64,000 nt of DNA from Caballeronia ptereochthonis (GTDB taxonomy: Bacteria; Pseudomonadota; Gammaproteobacteria; Burkholderiales; Burkholderiaceae). A model generated the notes under the pieces. The model searched no databases, had not been told where the DNA came from, and worked only from the letters and a program-made list of their open reading frames with translations. Of the stretch, positions 45,570 through 54,474 are shown one piece after another. The position numbers and the translations under genes are program-made. The stretch is taken from positions 119,066-183,065 of the forward strand of contig NZ_FCOB02000015.1 in NCBI RefSeq assembly GCF_001545075.1, written 5' to 3'. Every line of letters starts with the position of its first letter. The first letter of the stretch is position 1.

Positions 45570-46196
45570 CAGCAGGGCCGGGCTGCAACGCAGGGCGTCG
45601 AAGCACGCGTCGATGAGCGCTTCGGCGTCGCGCTCCGGATGAACCAGGTCGGGCAGCATCAGCGAATCGTGCAGGATGCCGGTGAAGAGGCAGTGGAGCA
45701 TGGTCGTGGCGCGGCGCGCGTCCAGCGTCGCGGGCAACTGCTTCTTTTCGACCGCGTTGCGCAGCGCGCGCTCGATGCGCTCCATGCCGTCGCGCATGTT
45801 GTTCTGATGCCGCTCGCGCACCGGCCCCATTTCCTCGACGAACTCGCATTTCATAAAGAGGATGTCGAACACGCGCCGGCGCTGCTCGTCGGTCGTGATG
45901 TTGCGCATGCACCAGACGAACAGCTCCCGAAGGCGCGCGAGGGGGTCTTCTTCCTTGCCGTCCAGCGTGGTCGCCACGAGCTCGTCGAGCGGCAGCAGGC
46001 TGCGGTCGAACATCGCGTTGAAGAGATCGCCCTTGTTGGCGAAATGCCAGTAGATCGCGCCGCGCGTCACGCCCGCGGCCTGCGCGATGTCCGCGAGCGT
46101 CGTGCGCGACACGCCTTTTTCGTAGAAGACGCGCTCGGCCGCGTCCAGAACACGGTTGCGCGTTGCCTTCGCTTCTTCCTTGGTTCGTCTGACCAT
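45552..46196 (-). CDS. TetR-family repressor, AcrR/TtgR/BpeR-like
   Basis: A 214-residue repressor. The N-terminal helix-turn-helix is typical (MVRRTKEEAKATRNRVLDAA, then TTLADIAQAAGVTRGAIYWHFANKGDLF), and the C-terminal domain matches the AcrR type (PLARLRELFVWCMRNITTDEQRRRVFDILFMKCEFVEEM). These proteins repress the adjacent RND efflux operon and are released by binding drugs. The gene diverges from the first efflux operon across 447 bp that include a perfect palindrome. BpeR of Burkholderia pseudomallei is the likely counterpart. Confidence 0.93.
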   Translation of the reverse strand: MVRRTKEEAKATRNRVLDAAERVFYEKGVSRTTLADIAQAAGVTRGAIYWHFANKGDLFNAMFDRSLLPLDELVATTLDGKEEDPLARLRELFVWCMRNITTDEQRRRVFDILFMKCEFVEEMGPVRERHQNNMRDGMERIERALRNAVEKKQLPATLDARRATTMLHCLFTGILHDSLMLPDLVHPERDAEALIDACFDALRCSPALLSPACG

Positions 46197-46337
46197 ATCG
46201 TGCGGCCGATGGCCGTCTGCTCCTGCTGCTGCCGTTGAAGGGACGCCCTAAATGCGGCCCTGTCGAAGATTCGTCCAACGTAATCGATTCCCCGAGCGGT
46301 TTTTTCTCGCTTCCAATGGGGAAAACACGTACAGTTT

Positions 46338-46367
46338 TTTACATTCATTCGTGAATGTATATACAAT
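46338..46367 (+). promoter_or_regulatory. Efflux-operon promoter with TetR operator palindrome
   Basis: A perfect 20-bp palindrome, TACATTCA-TTCG-TGAATGTA (46340-46359), lies between -35 TTTACA (46338-46343) and -10 TACAAT (46362-46367), spacer 18. Its core resembles the AcrR operator of E. coli. Repressor bound here would block the promoter directly, and the repressor gene transcribed the other way could be autoregulated by the same site. Confidence 0.8.
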
Positions 46368-46494
46368 ACCACCCGTCGACCGATAGCCCAAGTAGCAGGC
46401 GGCGGGTGGTATCCCAGCCAAGCTTTCATTTCGATTGTCCGTTCTGGCCGTCCTCAGGCCTTTCGGCGGCGCTGCATAGGCGTCGCGCACGGAC

Positions 46495-46628
46495 ATGAAA
46501 AGCCGGCCGCTGGCCGGCGGTTGCGCTCGCGGGTCTCACTGGTTGGTTTATTGGTCAGCGTCTTACGACGCTCGTGCGCGGCATTGCCCGGGGAAGGCCG
46601 CCGCGCACCCACTTCACTCTCAGTCTTA
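46495..46628 (+). other. Possible 44-codon leader ORF in the efflux operon 5' region
   Basis: Between the promoter and the first efflux gene lies about 275 bp of leader. An ATG at 46495 opens a 44-codon frame (begins MKSRPLAGGC) that ends with TAG at 46628, 15 bases before the adaptor gene. It spans two perfect hairpins: GCCGGCC-GCT-GGCCGGC (46502-46518) and AGCGTC-TTAC-GACGCT (46557-46572). There is no clear ribosome-binding site, so translation is uncertain. Confidence 0.3.
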
Positions 46629-46643
46629 GACAGAGGTCGCTCC

Positions 46644-47894
46644 ATGCGCGTCGAACGGGTTCCATTCCGCTTAATCACCGCCGCGACGGCTGCCGTGTTC
46701 CTGGCAGCGTGCGGACAAAAACAGTCAGCACCTCCGCCGCAACCGCCCGAAGTGGGCATCGTCACCGTGCAGCCGACGAGCGTGCCGGTCATCGTCGATC
46801 TGCCGGGTCGCACCAATGCGTATCTGGTTGCGCAGGTGCGCGCGCGGGTCGACGGCATCGTGCTGCGCCGCGAGTTCACTGAAGGCGCCGAGGTCAAGGC
46901 CGGTCAGCGTCTCTACAAGATCGACCCGGCGCCATACATCGCCGCGCTGAACAACGCGAAGGCATCGCTCGCGAAGGCGCAGGCCAACGTCGCTTCGCAG
47001 AACGCGCTCGTCGCGCGTTACAAGGTGCTGGTCGCGGCCAACGCCGTGTCCAGGCAGGACTACGACAACGCCGTGGCCGCGCAGGGCCAGGCCGTGGCGG
47101 ACGTCGCCGCCGGCAAGGCCTCCGTCGATACCGCGCAGATCAATCTCGGCTATACCGACGTCGTCTCGCCGATCACCGGCCGCACGGGGATTTCGCAGGT
47201 CACGCCGGGCGCGTACGTGCAGGCGAGCCAGGCGACGCTCATGACCACCGTGCAGCAGCTCGATCCGATCTACGTCGATCTGACGCAATCGAGCGTCGAG
47301 GGCCTCAAGCTGCGCAGGCAGATCCAGGAAGGCCGCCTGCAGACCGAAGGCATCCACGCCGCGAAGGTGACGCTCGTGCTCGAGGACGGCCGCACGTACA
47401 CCGAGCAGGGCAAGCTGCAGTTCTCCGACGTGAGCGTCGACCAGAGCACCGGCTCGGTCACCGTGCGCGCGATCTTCGACAACAAGGACCGCGTGCTCCT
47501 GCCCGGCATGTTCGTGCGCGCGCGCATCCAGGAAGGCATGAACGACCACGCGCTCGTCGTGCCGCAGATCGGCGTCACGCACGACCAGAAGGGCCAGCCG
47601 ACCGCGCTCGTCGTCAACAAGGACGACAAGGTCGAACTGCGCCAGCTCGTCACCGGCGGCACCAACGGCAACAACTGGGTGGTCGACAGCGGCCTGAATC
47701 CGGGCGATCGCGTGATCGTGAACGGCGTCGAGAAGGCCAAGCCCGGCATGCAGGTGAAGCCGGTCGCCGCGAAGCTGCCGTATCCGGTCGCGGGCGCCTC
47801 CGCCGCGCAGGCCGCGGGTCCGGCTCCGGCGGGCGCGAGCGGTGCGGCCGCCTCGAGCGGTGCGCAAGCAGCTTCGGCCGCGTCTGGCGCGTAA
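46644..47894 (+). CDS. RND efflux periplasmic adaptor, first operon (AcrA/BpeA-like)
   Basis: A 416-residue membrane-fusion protein. A lipoprotein signal with LAAC (Cys near 22) tethers it to the inner membrane. The lipoyl halves (RVDGIVLRREFTEGAEV and DVVSPITGRTGISQVTPGAYV) flank a coiled-coil hairpin (about 98-165), followed by beta-barrel and membrane-proximal domains. An Ala/Ser/Gly-rich tail follows. It links the RND pump to the outer-membrane channel. The start at 46644 gives the lipoprotein signal, with AGAGG upstream; the longer frame upstream is not family-like. The next gene starts 24 bases on. Confidence 0.95.
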   Translation: MRVERVPFRLITAATAAVFLAACGQKQSAPPPQPPEVGIVTVQPTSVPVIVDLPGRTNAYLVAQVRARVDGIVLRREFTEGAEVKAGQRLYKIDPAPYIAALNNAKASLAKAQANVASQNALVARYKVLVAANAVSRQDYDNAVAAQGQAVADVAAGKASVDTAQINLGYTDVVSPITGRTGISQVTPGAYVQASQATLMTTVQQLDPIYVDLTQSSVEGLKLRRQIQEGRLQTEGIHAAKVTLVLEDGRTYTEQGKLQFSDVSVDQSTGSVTVRAIFDNKDRVLLPGMFVRARIQEGMNDHALVVPQIGVTHDQKGQPTALVVNKDDKVELRQLVTGGTNGNNWVVDSGLNPGDRVIVNGVEKAKPGMQVKPVAAKLPYPVAGASAAQAAGPAPAGASGAAASSGAQAASAASGA

Positions 47895-47917
47895 GGCAAT
47901 AACAGGGAGCCTGTTAC

Positions 47918-50900
47918 ATGGCAAAGTTTTTTATCGATCGACCGATCTTCGCGTGGGTGATCGCGATCATCCTGATGCTGGCGGGGATGGCGTCGATCTT
48001 CACGCTGCCGGTCGCGCAGTATCCGACGATCGCACCGCCGGCCATCCAGATCAGTGCGACGTATCCGGGCGCCTCGGCGAGCACCGTGGAAAACACGGTG
48101 ACGCAGGTGATCGAGCAGCAGATGAGCGGTCTCGACCACTTGCTGTATCTCTCGTCGACCAGTGACGACTCGGGCACGGCCACCATCACGCTGACGTTCG
48201 CCGCGGGCACGAACCCGGACATTGCGCAGGTTCAGGTGCAGAACAAGCTGCAGCTCGCGACGCCGCTTCTGCCGCAAGTCGTGCAGCAGCTGGGCACGAA
48301 GGTCACGAAGTCGAGCTCGAGCTTTCTGCTCGTGCTCGCGTTCGTGTCCGAAGACGGCAGCATGAGCAAGTATGACCTCGCGAACTACGTGGCCTCGAAG
48401 GTGCAGGATCCGCTCTCGCGTATCGACGGCGTCGGCACGGTGACGCTGTTCGGCTCGCAGTACGCGATGCGCATCTGGCTCGACGCGACGAAGCTCACGA
48501 ACTATGCGCTCACGCCCGTCGACGTGAAGAACGCGATCACCAACCAGAACGTGCAGGTGGCGGCGGGCAGTCTCGGCGGCACGCCGGCGGTGCCGGGGCA
48601 GATGCTCCAGGCGACCATCACCGAAGCGACGCTGCTGCAGACGCCCGAGCAGTTCGGCAACATCCTGCTGAAAGTAAACCAGGACGGCTCGCAGGTCCGC
48701 CTGAAGGATGTCGCGAGGATCGAGCTGGGCGGCGAAAACTACAACTTCGACACGAAGTACAACGGCCAGCCGACGGCGGGCTTCGGTATTCAGCTCGCGA
48801 CGGGCGCGAACGCGCTGCAGACCGCGAAGCTGGTGCGCCAGAAGGTCGACGAGCTGTCGAAGTACTTCCCGAACGGGCTCGTCGTGAAGTATCCGTACGA
48901 CACCACGCCGTTCGTGCGCCTGTCGATCGAGGAAGTGGTCAAGACGCTGATCGAAGGTATCGTGCTCGTGTTCCTCGTGATGTATCTGTTCCTGCAGAAC
49001 CTGCGGGCGACGATCATCCCGACGATCGCGGTGCCGGTCGTGCTGCTCGGCACGTTCGCGATCATGTCGGCGGTGGGCTTCTCGATCAACGTGCTGTCGA
49101 TGTTCGGTCTCGTGCTGGCGATCGGTCTTCTCGTGGACGATGCGATCGTGGTCGTGGAGAACGTCGAGCGCGTGATGACCGAGGAGCATTTATCGCCACG
49201 GGACGCGACGCGAAAGGCGATGGGCCAGATCACCGGCGCGCTGGTCGGCGTGGCGCTCGTGCTGTCGGCGGTGTTCGTGCCGGTGGCGTTCTCGGGCGGC
49301 TCGGTCGGCGCGATCTACCGGCAGTTCTCGCTGACGATCGTGGCGGCGATGGTGCTGTCCGTGATGGTCGCGCTGATTCTCACGCCGGCGCTGTGCGCGA
49401 CGATCCTGAAGCCGCATCCGGAAGGGCATCAGCCCGAGAAGAAGGGCTTCTTCGGCTGGTTCAACCGCAACTTCAACAAGAGCCAGGAGAAGTACCACAG
49501 CGGCGTGCAGCACGTGATCCGGCGCTCGGGACGGTGGCTCATCATCTATATCGTCGTGATCATCGCGGTGGGCATGCTGTTCCTGCGTCTGCCGAAATCG
49601 TTCCTGCCCGACGAGGACCAGGGCACGATGTTCGTGCTCGTGCAGGCGCCGGCCGGCTCCACGCAGGAGTACACGGCGCACGTGCTCGCGGACGTGCAGA
49701 ACTATCTGCTGCAGGACGAGAAGGCGATCGTCGAATCGGTGTTCACGGTGAACGGCTTCTCGTTCGCGGGCCGCGGCCAGAACTCCGGTCTCGTGTTCGT
49801 GCGGATGAAGGACTACGCGCAGCGTCAGGCGAGCAAGGACAAGGTGCAGGCGCTGGTCGGCCGGATGTTCATGCACTTCGCGCCTTACAAGGACGCGATG
49901 ATCTTCCCGGTCAATCCGCCTTCGATTCCCGAACTCGGCACCGCCGCCGGCTTCGACTTCGAACTGCAGGATCGCGCCGGCGTGGGCCACGCGAAGCTGA
50001 TGGAAGCGCGCAACATGCTGCTCGGCATGGCCGCGAAGGACCCGACGCTCGCGCAGGTGCGCCCGAACGGCCTGAACGATACGCCGCAGTTCAAGGTGAA
50101 CATCGACCGCGAGAAGGCGAATGCGCTCGGCGTCGCGATCTCGGACATTGACCAGACGTTCTCGATCGCCTGGGCGTCGCAGTACATCAACAACTTCCTC
50201 GACGTCGACAACCGGATCAAGAAGGTCTACGTACAGGGCGACGGTCCGTTCCGCATGAGTCCGGAAGACCTGAACAAGTGGTACGTGCGTAACACCGGCG
50301 GTACGATGGTGCCGTTCTCCGCATTCGCGACGGGTGACTGGATCTACGGGTCGCCCAAGCTCGAGCGTTACAACGGCATCTCGGCGGTGGAAATCCAGGG
50401 CGCGGCCGCGCCGGGCAAGTCGACCGGCCAGGCGATGACGGCGATGGAAGCCATCGCGGCGAAGCTGCCGGCGGGCATCGGCTACGAATGGACGGGTCTG
50501 TCGTATCAGGAACGCCAGTCGGGCTCGCAGGCGCCGATCCTGTACGGCATCTCGATCCTCGTCGTGTTCCTGTGTCTCGCGGCGCTGTACGAAAGCTGGT
50601 CGATTCCGTTCTCGGTGATCATGGTCGTGCCGCTCGGGGTGCTCGGCGCGCTGCTGGCCGCCACGCTGCGCGGTCTCGAGAACGACGTGTTCTTCCAGGT
50701 CGGCCTGTTGACGACGGTGGGTCTGTCGGCGAAGAACGCGATTCTGATCGTGGAATTCGCGCGCGAGCTGCGGATACAGGGCATGACGACGGTGGAGGCG
50801 GCGATGGAAGCGGCGCGCCTGCGGTTGCGCCCGATTCTGATGACCTCGCTCGCGTTCATTCTCGGCGTGCTGCCGCTCGCGATCAGTAACGGCGCGGGCT

Positions 50901-51103
50901 CGGCGAGCCAGCACGCGATCGGTACCGGCGTGATCGGCGGGATGCTGACCGCGACCTTCCTCGCCATCTTCATGATCCCGATGTTCTTCGTCGTGATCTC
51001 GAAGTTCAGCAAGAGCAAGGATGTGCCGTCGCCGGGTACGTCGGGCGATTTCGAAGGTCCGCATGGCGGCTCGCAGAATGGCTCCGATAAGGAAGGACAT
51101 TGA
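47918..51103 (+). CDS. RND multidrug efflux transporter, first operon (AcrB/BpeB-like)
   Basis: A 1061-residue HAE1-type proton/drug antiporter with 12 membrane helices and two large periplasmic loops. The start [19 protein letters not shown] is the family N-terminus. The proton relay is visible: D407 and D408 in [14 protein letters not shown] (helix 4) and K939 in [13 protein letters not shown] (helix 10). Other signs are [12 protein letters not shown] and [15 protein letters not shown] in the porter domains. It forms a trimer with the adaptor and outer-membrane channel and exports drugs, dyes or signals from the periplasm. The stop is one base before the channel gene. Confidence 0.97.
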   Translation: MAKFFIDRPIFAWVIAIILMLAGMASIFTLPVAQYPTIAPPAIQISATYPGASASTVENTVTQVIEQQMSGLDHLLYLSSTSDDSGTATITLTFAAGTNPDIAQVQVQNKLQLATPLLPQVVQQLGTKVTKSSSSFLLVLAFVSEDGSMSKYDLANYVASKVQDPLSRIDGVGTVTLFGSQYAMRIWLDATKLTNYALTPVDVKNAITNQNVQVAAGSLGGTPAVPGQMLQATITEATLLQTPEQFGNILLKVNQDGSQVRLKDVARIELGGENYNFDTKYNGQPTAGFGIQLATGANALQTAKLVRQKVDELSKYFPNGLVVKYPYDTTPFVRLSIEEVVKTLIEGIVLVFLVMYLFLQNLRATIIPTIAVPVVLLGTFAIMSAVGFSINVLSMFGLVLAIGLLVDDAIVVVENVERVMTEEHLSPRDATRKAMGQITGALVGVALVLSAVFVPVAFSGGSVGAIYRQFSLTIVAAMVLSVMVALILTPALCATILKPHPEGHQPEKKGFFGWFNRNFNKSQEKYHSGVQHVIRRSGRWLIIYIVVIIAVGMLFLRLPKSFLPDEDQGTMFVLVQAPAGSTQEYTAHVLADVQNYLLQDEKAIVESVFTVNGFSFAGRGQNSGLVFVRMKDYAQRQASKDKVQALVGRMFMHFAPYKDAMIFPVNPPSIPELGTAAGFDFELQDRAGVGHAKLMEARNMLLGMAAKDPTLAQVRPNGLNDTPQFKVNIDREKANALGVAISDIDQTFSIAWASQYINNFLDVDNRIKKVYVQGDGPFRMSPEDLNKWYVRNTGGTMVPFSAFATGDWIYGSPKLERYNGISAVEIQGAAAPGKSTGQAMTAMEAIAAKLPAGIGYEWTGLSYQERQSGSQAPILYGISILVVFLCLAALYESWSIPFSVIMVVPLGVLGALLAATLRGLENDVFFQVGLLTTVGLSAKNAILIVEFARELRIQGMTTVEAAMEAARLRLRPILMTSLAFILGVLPLAISNGAGSASQHAIGTGVIGGMLTATFLAIFMIPMFFVVISKFSKSKDVPSPGTSGDFEGPHGGSQNGSDKEGH

Positions 51104-51104
51104 G

Positions 51105-52631
51105 ATGCTTAAACATTCCTTGATCGCGGCCGCCGTGGCGGTGTTCGCGGCCGGCTGCACGTTCCAGCCGAAGTACGAGCGCCCGGCCGCGCCCGTCGCG
51201 CAGACGTTTCCGGAAGGCGGTGTGTACGCGACCCAGCCGGACATGTCGTCGACGGCGAGCAATGGCCGCAGCGCGAACAGCCAGAGCGCGCCGGACATCG
51301 GCTGGCGCGATTTCTTCGCCGACGCGCGCCTGAAGGAAATCGTCGCGCTCGCACTGAAGAACAACCGCGACCTGCGGGTCTCGGTGCTGAACGTGCAGGC
51401 GGCGCAGGCGCAGTACCGGATCACGCGCGCCGGACTGTTCCCGTCGCTCGACGCGGTCGCCTCGCAGTCGAAGCAGCGCACGCCGAGAGATCTGTCGTTC
51501 TTCAATCAGACGATCTCGAACACGTATAGCGTCGGGCTCAACGCGTCCTGGGAAATCGACTTCTTCGGGCGCGTGCAGAGCCTGAAGGATCAGGCGCTCG
51601 CGCAGTATCTGTCGACGGCCGAATCGCGCAAGGCGGCGGAAATCGCGCTGGTGTCGTCGGTGGCGGACCAGTATCTGACGATGCTCGCCTACGACGATCA
51701 GCTCGTCGTCACGCAGAACACACTGAAGACGGCGCAGGAATCGTACCGCATCACCAAGCTGCAGTACGACAACGGCACGGGCTCGGAGCTCGACTTGCGG
51801 CAGTCCGAGGGCGTGGTTCAGCAGGCGGAGGCGAATCTGCAGGCGCAGGCGCGTCTGCGCGCGCAGGCCGAGAACGCGCTCGTGCTGCTCGTCGGCGAGC
51901 CGTTGCCCGCCGATCTGCCGTCGGGCATGCCGCTCGACACGCAGAATCTGCTGTCCGACATTCCGGCTGGCCTGCCGTCCGATCTCCTGACGCGCCGTCC
52001 CGATATCGCGGCGGCGGAGCAGTCGCTGCTGGCGGCGAATGCGAACATCGGCGCGGCGCGCGCGGCTTTCTTCCCGAAAGTCTCGCTGACGGGCAGCTTC
52101 GGCACGCTGTCGCCGACGCTCGGCGGCCTGTTCAAGCCGGGTTCGGCCGCATGGTCGTTTGCGCCGACGATCGATCTGCCGATCTTCGAGGGCGGTCAGA
52201 ACGTGGCCAATCTCGATCTGGCGAATATCGAGAAGCGCGTCGAGATCGCCAACTACGAGAAGGCGATTCAGACGGCGTTCCGCGAAGTCGCCGACGGCCT
52301 CGCCGCGCGCGGCACGTACGACGAGCAGATCAAGTCGCTCGAGCGTTTCGTGAAATCGCAGAGCCGCCGGCTGGAGTTGTCGGACCTGCGCTATCGCAAC
52401 GGCGTGGACAGCTATCTGGCCGTGCTGACCGCGCAGACCGATCTGTACTCGGCGCAGCAGTTGCTGATCACCGCGCGGCTGAATCGCCTGACCAACCTCG
52501 TCGATCTGTATCAGTTCCTCGGCGGCGGATGGATCGAGCATTCGGGCGATGCGCCGCGTCCGGCCGACGCGCCGGTCGACTACGGCTCGCAAGGCGCGCC
52601 GCAGCCGGCCTCGGCGCCGGCGGCGGGGTAG
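51105..52631 (+). CDS. Outer-membrane efflux channel lipoprotein, first operon (OprB/OprM-like)
   Basis: A 508-residue TolC-like channel of the NodT/OprM type. The signal ends in a lipobox with FAAGC (Cys near 18). Two repeated OEP domains follow, with WRDFFADARLKEIVALAL near 67, RAGLFPSLDAVAS, YSVGLNASWEIDFFGR, RPDIAAAEQSLLAANANIGAARAAFFP and YRNGVDSYLAVLTAQTDLYSAQQ. It overlaps the RND stop region with a one-base gap, so it is translationally coupled. A terminator follows. Confidence 0.96.
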   Translation: MLKHSLIAAAVAVFAAGCTFQPKYERPAAPVAQTFPEGGVYATQPDMSSTASNGRSANSQSAPDIGWRDFFADARLKEIVALALKNNRDLRVSVLNVQAAQAQYRITRAGLFPSLDAVASQSKQRTPRDLSFFNQTISNTYSVGLNASWEIDFFGRVQSLKDQALAQYLSTAESRKAAEIALVSSVADQYLTMLAYDDQLVVTQNTLKTAQESYRITKLQYDNGTGSELDLRQSEGVVQQAEANLQAQARLRAQAENALVLLVGEPLPADLPSGMPLDTQNLLSDIPAGLPSDLLTRRPDIAAAEQSLLAANANIGAARAAFFPKVSLTGSFGTLSPTLGGLFKPGSAAWSFAPTIDLPIFEGGQNVANLDLANIEKRVEIANYEKAIQTAFREVADGLAARGTYDEQIKSLERFVKSQSRRLELSDLRYRNGVDSYLAVLTAQTDLYSAQQLLITARLNRLTNLVDLYQFLGGGWIEHSGDAPRPADAPVDYGSQGAPQPASAPAAG

Positions 52632-52676
52632 CGCCCGGCGCGACGCCCGGCGTCGCCCGGAGGTTCGATGTAACGG

Positions 52677-52703
52677 AGCCCGGCCATCGCGCCGGGCTTT
52701 TTT
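52677..52703 (+). terminator. Intrinsic terminator after the first efflux operon
   Basis: AGCCCGG (52677-52683) pairs with CCGGGCT (52692-52698), followed by T's to 52703. It separates the two efflux operons transcriptionally. Confidence 0.88.
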
Positions 52704-53232
52704 CTGTTACGTCTTCGGCATAATTGTTGAACAACTGTCAATTCTTCGCACATTTGCCTCTTGTTTAGGCTTCCTCAGCGCACGCGATATCTATAATCGG
52801 CGGCTCGTCAAAGCCGTAACGGTGCAACCCGTTCCCGCGATTTCGTAAAACAGCTTGTCACGAAGCGTCCCAGGCGATATTCGCGGGCATCAGCTTTTTT
52901 GGTCGCGGCAATCGGCCGGTGAACGTTGCGCACAGACACAGACGATAGAAATTAGTTATCCAAAAAATAAGGCCGCCTTTCACGGAAGGTGACGGCAACT
53001 CGTCGGTATGGCGAGCGCGCACTTTCATGTTGCGGCCGTCGCATTCGCCGACGGCCTTCTGCGATGCGACGAGCCGATCAGCCATCCGAAGCGCCTGCGA
53101 GCCGAACGACCGGCTGGCGCAGCGCGGCGATCCGATGCGCGGCATCGCAAGGAGCCCGTCGTGCGCGCGACCCGCATCCAACGCGAGGACGCGCGCCTTT
53201 CCCCATTTAGTAACCACAGAGGTTTGCGTTCC
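52704..53232. promoter_or_regulatory. Upstream region of the second efflux operon
   Basis: About 530 bp with no gene. It holds a short palindrome TTGTT-G-AACAA (52724-52734) and a perfect -10 TATAAT (52792-52797) without a good -35. The palindrome found before the first operon is absent, and no TetR- or LysR-like remnant was recognised. The segment 52860-52990 is AT-richer than the surroundings. The leader to the adaptor ATG would be about 430 bases long if TATAAT is used. Confidence 0.45.
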
Positions 53233-54456
53233 ATGCGTCTCAAACGGATTCCATACCGCCTCATCGGCGTCACGACAGCCGCCATGCTGGCTGCCGCATG
53301 CGGGGAGAAGCATCCCGCGATGGCGCCTCATGCGCCGGAAGTCGGCGTCGTCGCTCTCCAGCCGGTGCCGGTGCCCGTCACCACGGAGCTGACGGGCCGC
53401 ACGAGCGCCTTCCTCGACGCACAGGTGCGTGCGCGCGTCGACGGCATCGTGCTGCGCCGCGAGTTCACCGAAGGCAGTGTCGTCAAGGCGGGTCAGCGGC
53501 TCTACAAGATCGACCCGGCGCCTTACGTCGCGCAGCTGAACAACGCGAAGGCATCGTATGCGAAGGCGCAGGCCAATCTCGTCTCGACGACCGCGCAGGC
53601 GGAGCGCTACAAGGTGCTCGTCGCTTCCAATGCCGTCAGCAAGCAAGACTACGACAACGCGGTCGCAGCGCTCGGCCAGGCCCAGGCGGATGTCGCGTCG
53701 GCCAGGGCCGCGATCGATACCGCGCAGATCAACCTCGGATATACCGACGTGACTTCGCCCGTCACGGGTCAGGTCGGCATCTCGCAGGTCACGCCGGGCG
53801 CCTATGTCCAGGCGGCTCAGGCAACGCTGATGGTGACCGTCCAGCAGCTCGACCCGATGTACGTCGATCTCACGCAATCGAGCCTCGACGGCCTCAAGCT
53901 GCGGCGTCAGATCCAGGAGGGGCGTCTGTCGGCGAACGGCCCGAACGCCGCGAAAGTCACGCTGATCCTCGAGGACGGCCGCGTCTATTCCGAGCAGGGC
54001 AAGCTGCAATTCAGCGATGTGACCGTGGACCCGTCCACGGGCTCCGTGACGGTGCGCGCGATCTTCACGAACAAGGATCGCGTGCTACTCCCCGGCATGT
54101 TCGTGCGCGCGCGCATCGAGGAAGGAGTGAATCCCGGCGCGCTGGTCGTGCCGGTCCAGGGTGTGACGCACGACCAGAAGGGCACGGCGCTCGCGATGGT
54201 GGTCGGCAAGGACGGCAAGGTGGCGCAGCGGCCGCTCGTCACGTCGGGCACCTACGGACAGAACTGGGTGGTCGACAGCGGCCTGAACGCGGGCGACCGC
54301 GTGATCGTCGACGGCATCGACAAGGTGCGGCCGGGCATGGAAGTGAAGGCGGTGCCCGCGCATCTGCCTCGAGTGCCCGCCGAACCCGCCACCGCCGCCG
54401 CCGGGCCCGCGTCGGGCGCGCGGGCCGCCTCCGGCGCCGCCGCCGCTGGCGCCTAA
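53233..54456 (+). CDS. RND efflux periplasmic adaptor, second operon
   Basis: A 407-residue membrane-fusion protein, closely similar throughout to the adaptor of the first operon. The lipobox is LAAAC (Cys near 22). The lipoyl motif RVDGIVLRREFTEGSVV, the coiled-coil hairpin, the second lipoyl half SPVTGQVGISQVTPGAYV and the barrel segment LLPGMFVRARIEEGVNPGALVV are all intact. It differs mostly in the tail and in residues facing the partner proteins. AGAGG lies upstream of the ATG at 53233. The RND gene follows after 18 bases. Confidence 0.95.
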   Translation: MRLKRIPYRLIGVTTAAMLAAACGEKHPAMAPHAPEVGVVALQPVPVPVTTELTGRTSAFLDAQVRARVDGIVLRREFTEGSVVKAGQRLYKIDPAPYVAQLNNAKASYAKAQANLVSTTAQAERYKVLVASNAVSKQDYDNAVAALGQAQADVASARAAIDTAQINLGYTDVTSPVTGQVGISQVTPGAYVQAAQATLMVTVQQLDPMYVDLTQSSLDGLKLRRQIQEGRLSANGPNAAKVTLILEDGRVYSEQGKLQFSDVTVDPSTGSVTVRAIFTNKDRVLLPGMFVRARIEEGVNPGALVVPVQGVTHDQKGTALAMVVGKDGKVAQRPLVTSGTYGQNWVVDSGLNAGDRVIVDGIDKVRPGMEVKAVPAHLPRVPAEPATAAAGPASGARAASGAAAAGA

Positions 54457-54474
54457 GGACGGGAGGCAAGCTTC

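Noticed and set aside
52858..54009. 383-codon minus-strand frame across the second adaptor gene, as a missing repressor
   Set aside because: It is an antisense shadow of the adaptor gene extended by chance; no helix-turn-helix or TetR/LysR pattern is present.
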